Positions 41,492 to 53,328 of a stretch of 64,000 bases of DNA are shown here, piece by piece. A program made the position numbers and the translations under genes. The DNA lies in contig UBQX01000025.1 in assembly GCA_900467685.1 (NCBI GenBank), forward strand, positions 91,132 through 155,131. The letters are read 5' to 3'. Source of the DNA: Hyphomicrobiales bacterium (GTDB lineage Bacteria; Pseudomonadota; Alphaproteobacteria; Rhizobiales; Rhizobiaceae). The first letter of the stretch is position 1. Each line of letters begins with the position of its first letter. The notes under the pieces are model-generated. The model worked only from the letters and a program-made list of their open reading frames with translations, searched no databases and was not told where the DNA came from.

Positions 41492-43701
41492 TGGGTAAAC
41501 AACCCGAACCACCGGTTGCAAACAGCGAACCGGTGGTGCCTGCCCCGGAGGAGATCAGGGCGATTATAGACGGGTTGCATACCGACCCGTTTGCCGTGAT
41601 GGGGCTGCATGAGATCGACGGCGGCTTTCATGTCCGCTGTTTTATACCGGGAGCGGAAAGCGTCGAGGCGGAAACGATCGGCGGCAAGCCCATCGGTGCG
41701 CTTGAGCGCCACGATCGCGATGGCTTCTTTGCGGGCAAAGTGGATATCTCCCATCGCCAGCCCATTCTCTATCGGGCGCGTCGCGGGTCCGCGGAATGGA
41801 CCGTCGTCGACGCCTACAGTTTCGGGCCCGTGCTCGGGCCGATGGATGACTATTACATCCGCGAAGGCTCTCACCTGAGGCTGTTCGACAAGCTCGGCGC
41901 ACATCCGATGATGCTCGACGGCGTTTCCGGCTTCCATTTCGCCGTCTGGGCGCCCAATGCGCGCCGCGTCTCCGTGGTCGGTTCGTTCAACAATTGGGAC
42001 GGGCGGATGCATGTCATGCGGCTTCGCCGCGATACAGGCATCTGGGAAATCTTCGTGCCCGACGTGCCGGCCGGCGAGGCCTACAAGTTCGAGATCGTCG
42101 GCATGGACGGCACGGTCCTGCCGCTCAAGGCGGACCCGTTTGCCCGGCGCTCGGAACTGCGTCCGCAGACGGCCTCGGTGACTGCGCCGGAACTGCATCA
42201 GGATTGGGAAGACGAGGCGCATCGCAAGCACTGGTCTTCCGTCGATGCGCGCCGCCAGCCGATCTCGATCTACGAGGTTCATGCAGGCTCGTGGCGCCAG
42301 CATCCGGACGGTCGCTTCTATTCCTGGGACGAGATGGCGGATCATCTGATCCCCTATTGTGTCGACATGGGCTTCACCCACATCGAGTTCCTGCCCATCA
42401 GCGAGTTCCCCTACGATCCGTCATGGGGCTACCAGACGACCGGGCTTTATGCACCGACCGCGCGTTTCGGTGAGCCGGAGGGCTTTGCCCGCTTTGTCAA
42501 TGGCGCGCACAAGGCGGGTCTCTCGGTTCTGCTCGACTGGGTGCCGGCGCATTTCCCGATGGATGCGCATGGGCTTCGCCAGTTCGACGGCACGGCGCTC
42601 TATGAACATGCCGATCCGCGCAAGGGCTTTCACCCGGACTGGAACACGGCGATCTACAATTTCGGCCGCAACGAGGTGTCGTCCTTCCTCGTCAACAATG
42701 CGCTCTACTGGGCGGAGAAATTCCATATCGACGGCCTGCGCGTCGATGCGGTCGCCTCCATGCTCTATCTCGACTATTCGCGGAAAGAGGGCGAGTGGGT
42801 TCCCAACAAGCATGGCGGACGGGAAAACCTCGAGGCGGTGGACTTCCTCCAGGCGATGAACAAGGCGGTCTATGGCAGCCATCCGGGTATCGTGACGATT
42901 GCCGAGGAATCGACCTCCTGGCCGAAGGTCTCGCAGCCGGTGCATGTCGGGGGGCTGGGCTTCGGCTTCAAGTGGAACATGGGCTTCATGCACGACACGC
43001 TGCAGTATTTCGCCCATGAGCCGATCCACCGCAAATATCACCACAACGAGCTGACCTTCGGCCTCGTCTATGCGTTCTCGGAAAACTTCGTGCTGCCTCT
43101 CAGCCATGACGAAGTGGTGCATGGCAAGGGCTCGCTGATCGCCAAGATGGCGGGCGACGAGTGGCAGAAGTTTGCCAACCTTCGCGCCTATTACGGCTTC
43201 ATGTGGGGCTATCCGGGCAAGAAGCTGCTCTTCATGGGGCAGGAATTTGCGCAGTGGTCAGAGTGGAACCATGCCAAGGAGCTTGACTGGCATATCACGC
43301 AGTCTCCGCTGCATGGTGGCGTGCAGAGGGCGGTGAGGGACCTCAACAGGCTCTATCGCGACACGCCGGCCCTTCATGCGCGCGATTGCGAGCCGGAAGG
43401 CTTCGAATGGCTGATCGTCGATGACAGCAACAATTCGGTCTTCGCGTGGTTGCGCAAGGCGCCGGGCGAAAGGTCGGTGGCGGTGATTTCCAATCTCACG
43501 CCGGTGATGCGCGAGAATTACGAGGTGCCATTGCCGGCGGAAGGGCTCTGGCGTGAGATATTCAACAGCGATGCGGAGATTTATGGCGGCAGCGGCAAGG
43601 GGAATGCCGGCGAATGCCATGCCCGCAAAACCGCGTCGGGTGGGGTGGCCGCAAGCCTGCTTCTTCCGCCGCTTTCGACCATCATGCTGGAACTGGCTTG
43701 A
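41491..43701 (+). CDS. glgB: 1,4-alpha-glucan branching enzyme
   Basis: A 736-residue GH13 branching enzyme. An N1 module (~20-115) and a CBM48 (~135-225; [20 protein letters not shown]) precede the catalytic barrel. The nucleophile is D419 in [10 protein letters not shown], the acid/base E472 in TIAEES, and [10 protein letters not shown] carries the transition-state Asp. The start ATG at 41491 overlaps the glgP stop by one base (TGATG), so the two are translationally coupled. It introduces alpha-1,6 branches into glycogen. Confidence 0.97.
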   Translation: MGKQPEPPVANSEPVVPAPEEIRAIIDGLHTDPFAVMGLHEIDGGFHVRCFIPGAESVEAETIGGKPIGALERHDRDGFFAGKVDISHRQPILYRARRGSAEWTVVDAYSFGPVLGPMDDYYIREGSHLRLFDKLGAHPMMLDGVSGFHFAVWAPNARRVSVVGSFNNWDGRMHVMRLRRDTGIWEIFVPDVPAGEAYKFEIVGMDGTVLPLKADPFARRSELRPQTASVTAPELHQDWEDEAHRKHWSSVDARRQPISIYEVHAGSWRQHPDGRFYSWDEMADHLIPYCVDMGFTHIEFLPISEFPYDPSWGYQTTGLYAPTARFGEPEGFARFVNGAHKAGLSVLLDWVPAHFPMDAHGLRQFDGTALYEHADPRKGFHPDWNTAIYNFGRNEVSSFLVNNALYWAEKFHIDGLRVDAVASMLYLDYSRKEGEWVPNKHGGRENLEAVDFLQAMNKAVYGSHPGIVTIAEESTSWPKVSQPVHVGGLGFGFKWNMGFMHDTLQYFAHEPIHRKYHHNELTFGLVYAFSENFVLPLSHDEVVHGKGSLIAKMAGDEWQKFANLRAYYGFMWGYPGKKLLFMGQEFAQWSEWNHAKELDWHITQSPLHGGVQRAVRDLNRLYRDTPALHARDCEPEGFEWLIVDDSNNSVFAWLRKAPGERSVAVISNLTPVMRENYEVPLPAEGLWREIFNSDAEIYGGSGKGNAGECHARKTASGGVAASLLLPPLSTIMLELA

Positions 43702-43722
43702 AATACTAACGGGAGGACTGCC

Positions 43723-44988
43723 ATGACAAAGATAAGAAGACCGCAACCGCTCGCCCGCGACGCCATGGCCTATGTGCTTGCCGGCGGGCGCGGCAGCCGC
43801 CTGAAGGAACTAACGGACACGCGCGCAAAGCCGGCCGTCTATTTCGGCGGCAAGACGCGCATTATCGATTTCGCGCTTTCCAATGCGATGAATTCCGGTA
43901 TCCGCCGCATCGGGGTGGCGACGCAGTACAAGGCGCATTCGCTGATCCGCCACCTGCAGCGCGGCTGGAACTTCTTCCGGCCAGAGCGTAACGAAAGCTT
44001 CGACATTCTTCCGGCCTCGCAGCGCGTTTCGGAGACGCAGTGGTATGAGGGCACGGCGGATGCCGTCTACCAGAATGCCGACATCATCGAACCCTACGGT
44101 CCGGAATACATGGTCATCCTGGCGGGCGATCATATCTACAAGATGGACTACGAGATGATGCTGCAGCAGCATGTCGACAGCGGCGCCGACGTCACCATCG
44201 GCTGCCTGGAAGTGCCGCGCATGGAGGCGACCGGTTTCGGCGTTATGCATGTCGACGAGAAGGACGTCATCATCGACTTCGTCGAGAAGCCGGCCGATCC
44301 GCCGGGCATTCCCGGCAATCCGGACATGGCGCTCGCCTCGATGGGCATCTATGTCTTCCACACGAAGTTCCTGATGGACATCCTGCGAAAGGATGCCGCC
44401 GACCCGAATTCCAGCCGCGACTTCGGCAAGGACATCATTCCCTACATCGTGCAGCACGGCAAAGCCGTGGCGCACCGCTTCGCGGAATCCTGCGTGCGTT
44501 CCGAGACGGAGGCGCATGCCTACTGGCGCGACGTCGGAACGGTGGACGCCTACTGGCAGGCCAATATCGACCTCACCGATATCGTGCCGGAACTCGACAT
44601 GTATGACAGCAGCTGGCCGATCTGGACCTATTCTGAGATCACGCCGCCTGCGAAATTCGTCCACGATCTTGAAGGTCGGCGCGGCTCTGCCGTGTCGTCG
44701 CTGGTGGCCGGCAATTGCATCATCTCGGGCGCCTCGATCCACAAGACGCTGCTGTCGACCGGCTGCCGCATCAACTCCTTCTCCAAGCTCGACCAGGCGG
44801 TCGTGCTGCCGGAAGTCGTCGTCAGCCGTCATGCAAGGCTCACGAATGTCGTGGTAGACCGTGGCGTCATCATTCCGGAAGGGCTCGTCGTCGGCGAGGA
44901 TCCGGAACTGGACGCCCGGCGGTTCCGGCGCACCGAAAGTGGCATCTGCCTTGTCACACAGGGCATGATCGACAGATTGGGACTGTAA
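43723..44988 (+). CDS. glgC: Glucose-1-phosphate adenylyltransferase
   Basis: A 421-residue ADP-glucose pyrophosphorylase, the committed step to glycogen. The nucleotide-binding N-terminus is [45 protein letters not shown] and [13 protein letters not shown] are further landmarks, and the C-terminal left-handed beta-helix (SVV... as [18 protein letters not shown]-like [10 protein letters not shown]) is complete. The ATG follows GGGAGGAC. Four bases separate it from glgA. Confidence 0.97.
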   Translation: MTKIRRPQPLARDAMAYVLAGGRGSRLKELTDTRAKPAVYFGGKTRIIDFALSNAMNSGIRRIGVATQYKAHSLIRHLQRGWNFFRPERNESFDILPASQRVSETQWYEGTADAVYQNADIIEPYGPEYMVILAGDHIYKMDYEMMLQQHVDSGADVTIGCLEVPRMEATGFGVMHVDEKDVIIDFVEKPADPPGIPGNPDMALASMGIYVFHTKFLMDILRKDAADPNSSRDFGKDIIPYIVQHGKAVAHRFAESCVRSETEAHAYWRDVGTVDAYWQANIDLTDIVPELDMYDSSWPIWTYSEITPPAKFVHDLEGRRGSAVSSLVAGNCIISGASIHKTLLSTGCRINSFSKLDQAVVLPEVVVSRHARLTNVVVDRGVIIPEGLVVGEDPELDARRFRRTESGICLVTQGMIDRLGL

Positions 44989-44991
44989 CGC

Positions 44992-46431
44992 ATGAAGGTA
45001 TTGTCGGTCGCTTCAGAGATCTATCCGCTGATCAAGACCGGCGGCCTTGCCGACGTGGCGGGCGCGCTGCCGCTCGCCATGGGCCATCACGGCATCGAGA
45101 TGCGCTCGCTGATCCCCGGTTATCCGGCGGTGATAAAAAAGGTCGGCAAGACGAAGAAGGTGGCGACAATCCCCTCGCTCTTCGGCGTCAAGGCGACCAT
45201 TCTTTTCGCCGTGCATGAGGGGCTGGAGCTTTACGTGCTCGACGCGCCGGATTTCTTCCAGCGCGACGGCGGACCCTATACCGATGCGCTCGGCAAGGAT
45301 CATACGGACAACTGGAAACGCTTTGCCGCACTTTCGCTGGCCGCCGCAGAGATCGCGGCAGGGCTGATCCCGTCCTGGAAGCCGGACCTTGTCCATGCCC
45401 ATGACTGGCAGGCGGGCCTCGTGCCCGTCTACATGCGCTATGGCCGCGCGCCGGAGACGCCGTCGGTCATCACCGTGCACAACATCGCCTTCCAGGGACA
45501 GTTCTCGCCCGCGATCTTTTCCGAGCTTGCCCTGCCGCCGGAGGCCTATTCGATGGACGGCATCGAATATTACGGCGATGTCGGCTATCTCAAGGGCGGG
45601 CTGCAGATGGCGCATGCCATTACCACCGTCAGCCCGACTTATGCGCGGGAAATCCACCAGGGCGAATTCGGCATGGGGCTGGAGGGCCTGATCCGGGCGC
45701 GCGCCAGCCATGTCAGCGGTATCGTCAACGGGATCGACACGGCCGTGTGGAACCCGCTGACCGATCCGATGCTGGCAGCACCCTTCTCGGCCAAGCAGCT
45801 GACCAAGCGCGCAGCGAGCCGCGAGGCGGTCATGCGGCATTTCGGGCTCGACGGTGACGGGCCGATCTTCTGCGTCATCAGCCGGCTGACATGGCAGAAG
45901 GGCATGGACCTGCTGACCGAGGTGGCCGGCGATATCGTCGCGCAGGGCGGCATGCTGGCTGTTCTCGGTTCCGGCGACCGGGCGCTCGAAGGCGGGTTGG
46001 TCCAGGCGTCCTACTATCACAAGGGCCGCATCGGCGTGCATATCGGCTATGACGAGCCGCTGTCGCATGTCATGCAGGCGGGCTCGGATGCCATTCTCAT
46101 TCCGTCGCGCTTCGAGCCCTGCGGGCTGACGCAGCTCTATGCGCTGCGCTATGGCTGCGTGCCAGTCGTGGCGCGGACCGGCGGGCTTGCCGATACGGTG
46201 ATCGACGCCAATGCGGCAGCGCTTGCGGCGGGTGTCGCCACCGGCTTCCAGTTCTCCAACATTTCTGCCGATGGGTTGAGGCAGACGCTGGCCCGCGTCT
46301 TTGATGTCTGGCACCAGCCTGACGCATGGCGGCAGCTTCAGAAAAACGGTATGAAATCCGATGTTTCCTGGGACAAGAGCGCCGCGGCCTATGCCGCCCT
46401 CTATGCCCGGCTCCTTTCGAAAGGCAATTAA
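44992..46431 (+). CDS. glgA: Glycogen synthase (ADP-glucose type)
   Basis: A 479-residue GT5 glycosyltransferase. KTGGL begins at residue 15 (ADP-glucose binding), HDWQAGLVP follows, and the C-terminal domain has [12 protein letters not shown] and [19 protein letters not shown] with the catalytic Glu. Standard length. It lies between glgC and pgm with almost no spacing. Confidence 0.97.
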   Translation: MKVLSVASEIYPLIKTGGLADVAGALPLAMGHHGIEMRSLIPGYPAVIKKVGKTKKVATIPSLFGVKATILFAVHEGLELYVLDAPDFFQRDGGPYTDALGKDHTDNWKRFAALSLAAAEIAAGLIPSWKPDLVHAHDWQAGLVPVYMRYGRAPETPSVITVHNIAFQGQFSPAIFSELALPPEAYSMDGIEYYGDVGYLKGGLQMAHAITTVSPTYAREIHQGEFGMGLEGLIRARASHVSGIVNGIDTAVWNPLTDPMLAAPFSAKQLTKRAASREAVMRHFGLDGDGPIFCVISRLTWQKGMDLLTEVAGDIVAQGGMLAVLGSGDRALEGGLVQASYYHKGRIGVHIGYDEPLSHVMQAGSDAILIPSRFEPCGLTQLYALRYGCVPVVARTGGLADTVIDANAAALAAGVATGFQFSNISADGLRQTLARVFDVWHQPDAWRQLQKNGMKSDVSWDKSAAAYAALYARLLSKGN

Positions 46432-48063
<1,632 letters not shown>

Positions 48064-48141
48064 GCGGGTTTGTGAACGGCAAGGCCTTGAAACAGCGCTC
48101 GCGGTCCATATATAAATAATAATATATAAGGAGAGCCAGCC

Positions 48142-48528
48142 ATGACCTATGCATTCACCAAGACGCTCGACATGCCTTTTGACGCGGCCATTGCCCATGT
48201 GACGGACGCGTTGAAGGCCAAGGGCTTCGGCGTGTTGACGACGATCGACGTCAAGGCGACGATGAAGGCGAAGCTCGACAAGGATGTCGCCCCCTATACG
48301 ATCCTTGGCGCCTGCAATCCCGGCTTTGCCTACAAGGCGCTGCAGGCGGAGGCGCTGATCGGGACGATGCTGCCCTGCAACGTTGTTGTTCGCCAGACGG
48401 ATGACGGCAAGGTCGAGGTTGCGGCGGTCGATCCGGCGGCCTCCATGCAGGCCATAGACAATCCGGCGCTGGCGACTGTCGCCGGCGAGGTTCAGACGAT
48501 GCTGAAGGACATGGTTGCGGGGCTCTGA
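48142..48528 (+). CDS. DUF302 family protein
   Basis: A 128-residue DUF302 protein. The pattern FDAAIAHVTDALKAKGFGVLTTIDVKAT and ILGACNPGFAYKALQAE...LPCNVVV is characteristic. No signal peptide. The fold is known; a role in heme/disulfide or stress handling has been suggested for some members but is not shown here. The start follows an AAGGAG site in an AT-rich leader (48100-48135: tatataaataataatatataaggag), which may be a promoter separating it from pgm. Confidence 0.88.
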   Translation: MTYAFTKTLDMPFDAAIAHVTDALKAKGFGVLTTIDVKATMKAKLDKDVAPYTILGACNPGFAYKALQAEALIGTMLPCNVVVRQTDDGKVEVAAVDPAASMQAIDNPALATVAGEVQTMLKDMVAGL

Positions 48529-48564
48529 GGCCCCGCGAACCCTGCGAGCATCGGCTTGGGAGGA

Positions 48565-49326
48565 TCAGCTCGCGAGGCCGGGCAGGCTGGTGAACGTGAC
48601 GGGGTTGAAACTGAGCTCTCCCAATAGGAGGGCGCGCTCTGTGACGGAGTCGCGGTCCTCGGTTTGGATCACGTGAGCGCTGATCCATCGACCGGCCGCT
48701 TCGTCATCTGTCAGGAACTCCTGCAGCGCTGCGTCGTCCCTGATCAACTCACGAATGTCGGAGAAGCGGAAGGGGCCATAGGGCCCAATTCGCTTCTTGA
48801 AGAGTTCGTAGCGCTCCGCAATGGCGGCGGCATTGGGTCCCGCGCGAAGGGATTGCTGCCACACTCGACCCCAGTTCTTGTAATAGTCAAACAGCGCCGG
48901 ATCGAGATCGATGGGGTTCTTGTTTTCCATGCCATAGCTCTTGCAGAGAAACCCGCAGTAGTTCGCCTGGTGCTGGAGGCGATTGACAAGCTCGTAGTCG
49001 TATTGCGGGTTGTTATACAGGAAGCTGCCGAGAACTGCGCCGTATAACATGTCCTTGCTGGACGTCAGTTCGGTCCGATAATTGTCCGACACGTAAAGAA
49101 GGTTTTCGCCAAGCAGCGTGTTCCACTCTTCTAGGGATGGATCGGCCTGAAGCGCTTCGCGCACCTTTTTGTCACCCCCCTCATTTCTCAAAGCAACCGA
49201 AATCTGCAAGAGGCGATCGTACTCGGACTGGCATCCAGCAAGGAGAGGAACGACGAGCGCGATTGCCAGAAGCGCAGTGCGGCTGGACCTCAAGAATGTG
49301 CGCTTGACCCGTTGTTCATATCGCAT
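48565..49326 (-). CDS. Lipoprotein, unknown function, with shared C-terminal domain
   Basis: 253 residues from the ATG at 49326. The lipobox LLAGC (Cys ~33) ends a signal of the type RSSRTALLAIALVVP. The mature part is charged and helical. I do not recognise the family. The last ~60 residues (ELIRDDAALQEFLTDDEAAG...NPVTFTSLPGLAS) resemble the end of the neighbouring 157-residue exported protein, including an identical final SLPGLAS. Last gene of a three-gene operon behind an outer-membrane barrel. Confidence 0.75.
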   Translation of the reverse strand: MRYEQRVKRTFLRSSRTALLAIALVVPLLAGCQSEYDRLLQISVALRNEGGDKKVREALQADPSLEEWNTLLGENLLYVSDNYRTELTSSKDMLYGAVLGSFLYNNPQYDYELVNRLQHQANYCGFLCKSYGMENKNPIDLDPALFDYYKNWGRVWQQSLRAGPNAAAIAERYELFKKRIGPYGPFRFSDIRELIRDDAALQEFLTDDEAAGRWISAHVIQTEDRDSVTERALLLGELSFNPVTFTSLPGLAS

Positions 49327-49358
49327 CAGTGTTCCTTCCCAAAGTTGCACCGGCCGGA

Positions 49359-49832
49359 TCAGCTGGCCAGGCCCGGCAGCGACGACATTGTGATAGGGAA
49401 TACGTATCGGAGCACCAGTTCCAGGGTGAACGTTTCGGCGTCCAGTCCCGCTCGCCAGTAGGATGTTCCAAGCAGGATCTCCTTCAGCACCGCCGTCGCA
49501 TAATCGTCATCCCTGAGGAACTTGTTCAGTTCTTCATCGTCGGTCAGCAAGGAGTTCGGAAGGTACCATGTGCCCTTTCTCTCCTTCGTGACGCTGCTCA
49601 ACCTCTTCATGATCAGTGCGATCTTGTTTTGCCGAACACTGTCGGCGGACGCTGGGTCATCGTCGTCGGTCACAGGCGCCATTGATCCGCCTTGGCCGAT
49701 TATGGTGACGGTCGGCAACTGCGGCGTTACCAGCGACGATTGCGCGAAGGCGCCGGAGGCCGTGCCGAACATGACGGCAGCAGTCATGACAGCGGCCCGC
49801 ACCCAATCAATGTCTCGAAGTGCCAATGTCAT
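49359..49832 (-). CDS. Exported protein, unknown function, sharing the SLPGLAS C-terminus
   Basis: 157 residues with a signal peptide (hydrophobic 12-28, cleavage near AFA/QSS). An acidic segment TDDDDPAS is followed by helical sequence, then LLTDDEELNKFLRDDDYATAV and a C-terminus ending PITMSSLPGLAS. The DD..L..FL.DD motif and the terminal SLPGLAS recur in the downstream lipoprotein, so the pair are likely paralogues in this domain. It starts 9 bases after the outer-membrane protein gene, so they are probably co-translated. Confidence 0.72.
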   Translation of the reverse strand: MTLALRDIDWVRAAVMTAAVMFGTASGAFAQSSLVTPQLPTVTIIGQGGSMAPVTDDDDPASADSVRQNKIALIMKRLSSVTKERKGTWYLPNSLLTDDEELNKFLRDDDYATAVLKEILLGTSYWRAGLDAETFTLELVLRYVFPITMSSLPGLAS

Positions 49833-49841
49833 CGCTCCACC

Positions 49842-50765
49842 TCAGAACTTGTAGGTCAACCCGAGGGCGACGCGGCTGTAGTCGAACTTGTTGTTGTTGA
49901 GCCAGGTCATGCCTGTGAGCTTGACGTTCAGATTGTCGGTGACGGCATAGCTCGCGCCAATCTGCAGTGAGGCCCAGTTGATGTCGTTCGGCGTATCGGC
50001 CGGCGCCACCGTCTGTTTCATGATGTGGTTCAGGCCGAGCCCGGCCGAAAGGGTGAGCTGCGGCAGGACCTGATAGCTTGCGCCTAGCGACAGGCTCAGG
50101 AGATCGGTGCCCCACGTTGCGATCTGCGGTGTGTTGTTGGGACCGTAGTCCTGCTTGTTGCGGATGTTGAGGTAGACGAGGTCGGCCGAGAAGGCCATCG
50201 GGCCGGTCACGTAGGTTGCACCAACGAAACCGCCAAGGCGCTGGCCTTCGCTGACGCTGTTCGAGCCGCCGCCAAAGGCGGTGAAGGTGTAGCCGGCGTT
50301 GCCGTTGCCGGTGCCGCCGATGAAGCCTGCGCGCAACCACGGCAAGGGCTTGACGCCGATGACGGCATCGAAGCCGCGGCTATAGGCATTGGCGGAGAGG
50401 TCGAGCGGGAATTGGACGACCTTCGACTTCAGCACATTGGAGGAGAAGTTGCCGGTGATGGAGGCGAACGCATAGTCGCTGATGTCGAAGCTGAGGCCGA
50501 TCGCAACACCTGTGCTGTACTGGCGCAGTGCTGCCGGCTGGCCCGCCTTGTGTTTGACCTCGCCATAGCTGCCTTCCACGGATAGCTGGAAATTGCGGAA
50601 GAAGCCATCATCCACCGCCGCCGACGGCAGAGCCGAAGCGGGCAGCGGCTTCACGTTATCAAGGCTCGGCAAGCCGGCGTTGCGGCTTGATTTGTCTTTT
50701 GCCAAAGCTGCGCCGGAAAATGCGAGCGTAACGGCTGCCGTTGCGACGACGATGCTGCGGTACAT
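49842..50765 (-). CDS. Outer-membrane beta-barrel protein
   Basis: A 307-residue protein with a signal peptide (cleavage after ALA at ~22). After an N-terminal linker, the rest is alternating hydrophobic strands with aromatic girdles, ending ...VALGLTYKF with a terminal Phe, the barrel-assembly signal. Repeated strand pattern (LSVEGSYGEV; GVAIGLSFDISDYAFASITGNF; LTLSAGLGLNHIM; LQIGASYAVTDNLNVKLTGM) suggests a 10-12-strand barrel. Substrate unknown. It heads the operon with the two exported proteins and follows an AraC regulator on the same strand. Confidence 0.85.
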   Translation of the reverse strand: MYRSIVVATAAVTLAFSGAALAKDKSSRNAGLPSLDNVKPLPASALPSAAVDDGFFRNFQLSVEGSYGEVKHKAGQPAALRQYSTGVAIGLSFDISDYAFASITGNFSSNVLKSKVVQFPLDLSANAYSRGFDAVIGVKPLPWLRAGFIGGTGNGNAGYTFTAFGGGSNSVSEGQRLGGFVGATYVTGPMAFSADLVYLNIRNKQDYGPNNTPQIATWGTDLLSLSLGASYQVLPQLTLSAGLGLNHIMKQTVAPADTPNDINWASLQIGASYAVTDNLNVKLTGMTWLNNNKFDYSRVALGLTYKF

Positions 50766-50860
50766 GAATGATCCCCTTGAACCTCTTGGATCATGGGGTA
50801 GCAGGAATTTTAGCGATGTCAGAAGTCATGGCGTCTCGCCAATCTTCTCTTTGTCTCACG

Positions 50861-51886
50861 TCACTCGGTTTTGTTCAGTCCACGCAACTCCGAGGGAGGT
50901 ACGCCGAAGCGACGGCGAAACTGTCGGGAGAAATTGGCAGTGTCGTAGATCCCGCATTGCAGCGCGATGTCCATCACCGGAACATGCGCGGGCCCGTTCT
51001 CGATCAGCGCCCTGGCGCGATCCAGGCGCAGGTCGCGGATATAGCCCGCGACACCCGTCTCGTGGCTCGAGAACAGGCGATAGAGCGTGGAGCGCGAGCA
51101 GCCGAGTGCGCGTGCCACTCGGCTGGAGCTGAGGCTCGGTTCACCAAGATGCTGCTCGATATAGGCGGTTGCCGCCGCCATCAGCGCGGCGCTCTGCTCG
51201 GACAGTGGATCGTGAGCGTCGGAGCTGGCGATGGCGTGAACTGCCATCTCCGCCGCCTGCGACAGCAGGAAGGCCTGTTCCAGGCGGTTGGCGAGCTTCA
51301 TGTTCCGCGCCATCGACATCATGTGATCGCGCAGCACCTTGCCAATCGGCGAGCGTTCCAGCCGCCTGGTCAGCAGCGAGACTGGTCCCGGCTCGCCTCC
51401 CAGCGCCTCGCGCACGGCATTGCGGCGGGCTACGAGATAGACGACCTTGTGCCGGTTCCAGGCGACGGTCGAGGGCTTGGAGCCATCGTATATGAACATG
51501 CTGCCAGGGCCGGTCGATATCCGCTCGTCGCCATCCTGCACGGCATCGCGGCGGCCCTCTATGACGAGGCCGACACTGAGACTGTCCAGGCCATCGGCCT
51601 CGACATTCCGGCGCGTGCGCCCGCCGGAGACGGGGTCGGACTCGCTGACGAAGAAATCGGCTTTTCGCCAGGTGTATCCCGATGCCGTAGCGCGAAAGTT
51701 GCGCGCTTCTTCGCGCCGGAGCGAATCGGCCTCGAAATCGGTGAAGGCGATGCGGCGCCAGTAGTCATAAGGGTTCTCATCGCCGGCCATCGCGGTGCCG
51801 AGGGACAGGAATGTGGGGTCGGACGGATAGCCGTGGCGGTCGAATTGCCAGGTTCCGAGATCGGGTCGCCAGATCCAGTCCTTCAT
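50861..51886 (-). CDS. AraC-family transcriptional regulator
   Basis: A 341-residue regulator. The C-terminal ~100 residues carry two helix-turn-helix motifs: LSSSRVARALGCSRSTLYRLF and VMDIALQCGIYDTANFSRQFRRRFG. The N-terminal ~220 residues look like an AraC-binding-like sensing domain (ADFFVSESDPVSGG...). The stop lies 95 bases before the start of the barrel operon on the same strand, so it may co-transcribe with or control that operon. The effector is unknown. Confidence 0.88.
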   Translation of the reverse strand: MKDWIWRPDLGTWQFDRHGYPSDPTFLSLGTAMAGDENPYDYWRRIAFTDFEADSLRREEARNFRATASGYTWRKADFFVSESDPVSGGRTRRNVEADGLDSLSVGLVIEGRRDAVQDGDERISTGPGSMFIYDGSKPSTVAWNRHKVVYLVARRNAVREALGGEPGPVSLLTRRLERSPIGKVLRDHMMSMARNMKLANRLEQAFLLSQAAEMAVHAIASSDAHDPLSEQSAALMAAATAYIEQHLGEPSLSSSRVARALGCSRSTLYRLFSSHETGVAGYIRDLRLDRARALIENGPAHVPVMDIALQCGIYDTANFSRQFRRRFGVPPSELRGLNKTE

Positions 51887-51985
51887 CTTTCGCTCACATA
51901 AACCATGCTGCCGATGCGATAGCCCGGTTGCCTATCGTCAATCGCCAACGTAATCATCAGTCATGTCACGCAGCGGGGGGGCGCG

Positions 51986-53293
51986 ATGAGTGAAGGTCGC
52001 GACATATCGACAGTAAAGGGCAGGCTTTTCCCGCTCGTTGTTACACAGGCCCTGAGTGCTTTCAACAATAATCAATTGCGCGGGGCCATGCTGACACTGG
52101 TCGGCTTCGGAAAGCTAAAGGCTTTTGGTCTTGCGCCCGAGTCCATCGTGGCCCTGAGCACGCTGTTGATCGTGACGCCCATCTTTCTACTTTCCCTGTT
52201 TGCCGGCCAACTGGGCGACCGGATCTCGAAGGCCAGGCTCATCCGTGTCTGCAAACTTGTAGAACTCGGCGTTTTCATTGTCGTTGCCATTGCTCTCGTG
52301 ACGGAAAACGGCGAGTTGCTGCTCGCGGGGCTTTTCCTGGCGGGACTGGAAACGGCCTTCTTCGGCCCCGCCAAGCTCGGCATCCTGCCCGAACTCGTCG
52401 CTTCGGAGCGCCTGATCGAGGCGAATGCCTGGATGGGGGCCACCAGCACGCTCTCCATCCTGTTCGGATTGATCGTGGGTAGCCTGCTCCTCTTTCTCCC
52501 CAACGGCGCGACCCTCGTCGCCGGCATGGGCGTCGTGATTGCGGTTCTGGGGCTCGTCGCTGCCCTTTCGATCCGCCGGCGCGAGGCCTCGACCCCTGAG
52601 ACAAGCGAACCACGTCGCGGCCTTGCGGGCGATCTTTCGGATATTCGCCGTCTGTGCCGCGATGTACCGGTATTGCGGCTACCGCTGATCGGTCGAAGCT
52701 GGTTCTGGTATCAGGCGGTGATCACCACCTCGCTGATGCCGCTTCTGCCGGGGGCGATGCCCGGGCAGTCACCGGCCTTCACGACACTCATATTCATCGT
52801 CACGGCGGCGGGCGTCTGTTTGGGCGCCCTCTTGTCGCGCTTTCTGGCCGCCATACGGGGATACGATCTCGCAGTGCTTTCGGCACTTTTTGTTTCGATT
52901 GCGCTGCCCTCGGTCGACATTCCGTTTTCCGTTGACGCCAACCAGCCGTTGCGCCTGCTCGCCGACATTTTTGTCCTGTCGGCAGGCACCGGCCTCTTTC
53001 TGGTCGTGCTCAACACGGTTGTGCAGAGCGAGACGCCTGACACTTTCCGGGCTCGCCTGATTGGAGCGGGCGACACGCTGAGCGGGCTGGCAATGATGCT
53101 CTCAGGCGTGACGATTGCAGGGCTGGAAGCCCTTTCCGTGCCCATGCCGAACATGTTCCTGATCGTGGGCGTCTTGACTGCGCTCATTGCCACAGCAACA
53201 GTCCGGCCGGCCCTCCCGGCTCTTTCCTCCATCGGTCAGGCAAAGCGCGCAGGAACGAAGTCAAGCAAACTTTTCACGCCGGCCGATCTTTGA
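51986..53293 (+). CDS. MFS transporter
   Basis: A 435-residue major-facilitator protein with about 12 spans. The N-terminus FNNNQLRGAMLTLVGFG resembles the lysophospholipid-transporter-like (LplT) group, which has a similar FNDN motif. The family signature between helices 2 and 3 is GQLGDRISKARLI. The C-terminus is basic. The substrate cannot be fixed. It is divergent from the AraC gene with about 100 bases between, so AraC could control it. Confidence 0.87.
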   Translation: MSEGRDISTVKGRLFPLVVTQALSAFNNNQLRGAMLTLVGFGKLKAFGLAPESIVALSTLLIVTPIFLLSLFAGQLGDRISKARLIRVCKLVELGVFIVVAIALVTENGELLLAGLFLAGLETAFFGPAKLGILPELVASERLIEANAWMGATSTLSILFGLIVGSLLLFLPNGATLVAGMGVVIAVLGLVAALSIRRREASTPETSEPRRGLAGDLSDIRRLCRDVPVLRLPLIGRSWFWYQAVITTSLMPLLPGAMPGQSPAFTTLIFIVTAAGVCLGALLSRFLAAIRGYDLAVLSALFVSIALPSVDIPFSVDANQPLRLLADIFVLSAGTGLFLVVLNTVVQSETPDTFRARLIGAGDTLSGLAMMLSGVTIAGLEALSVPMPNMFLIVGVLTALIATATVRPALPALSSIGQAKRAGTKSSKLFTPADL

Positions 53294-53328
53294 TCTAAGA
53301 TGGTGCGACTCAATCTCCCGGAGCTCGC

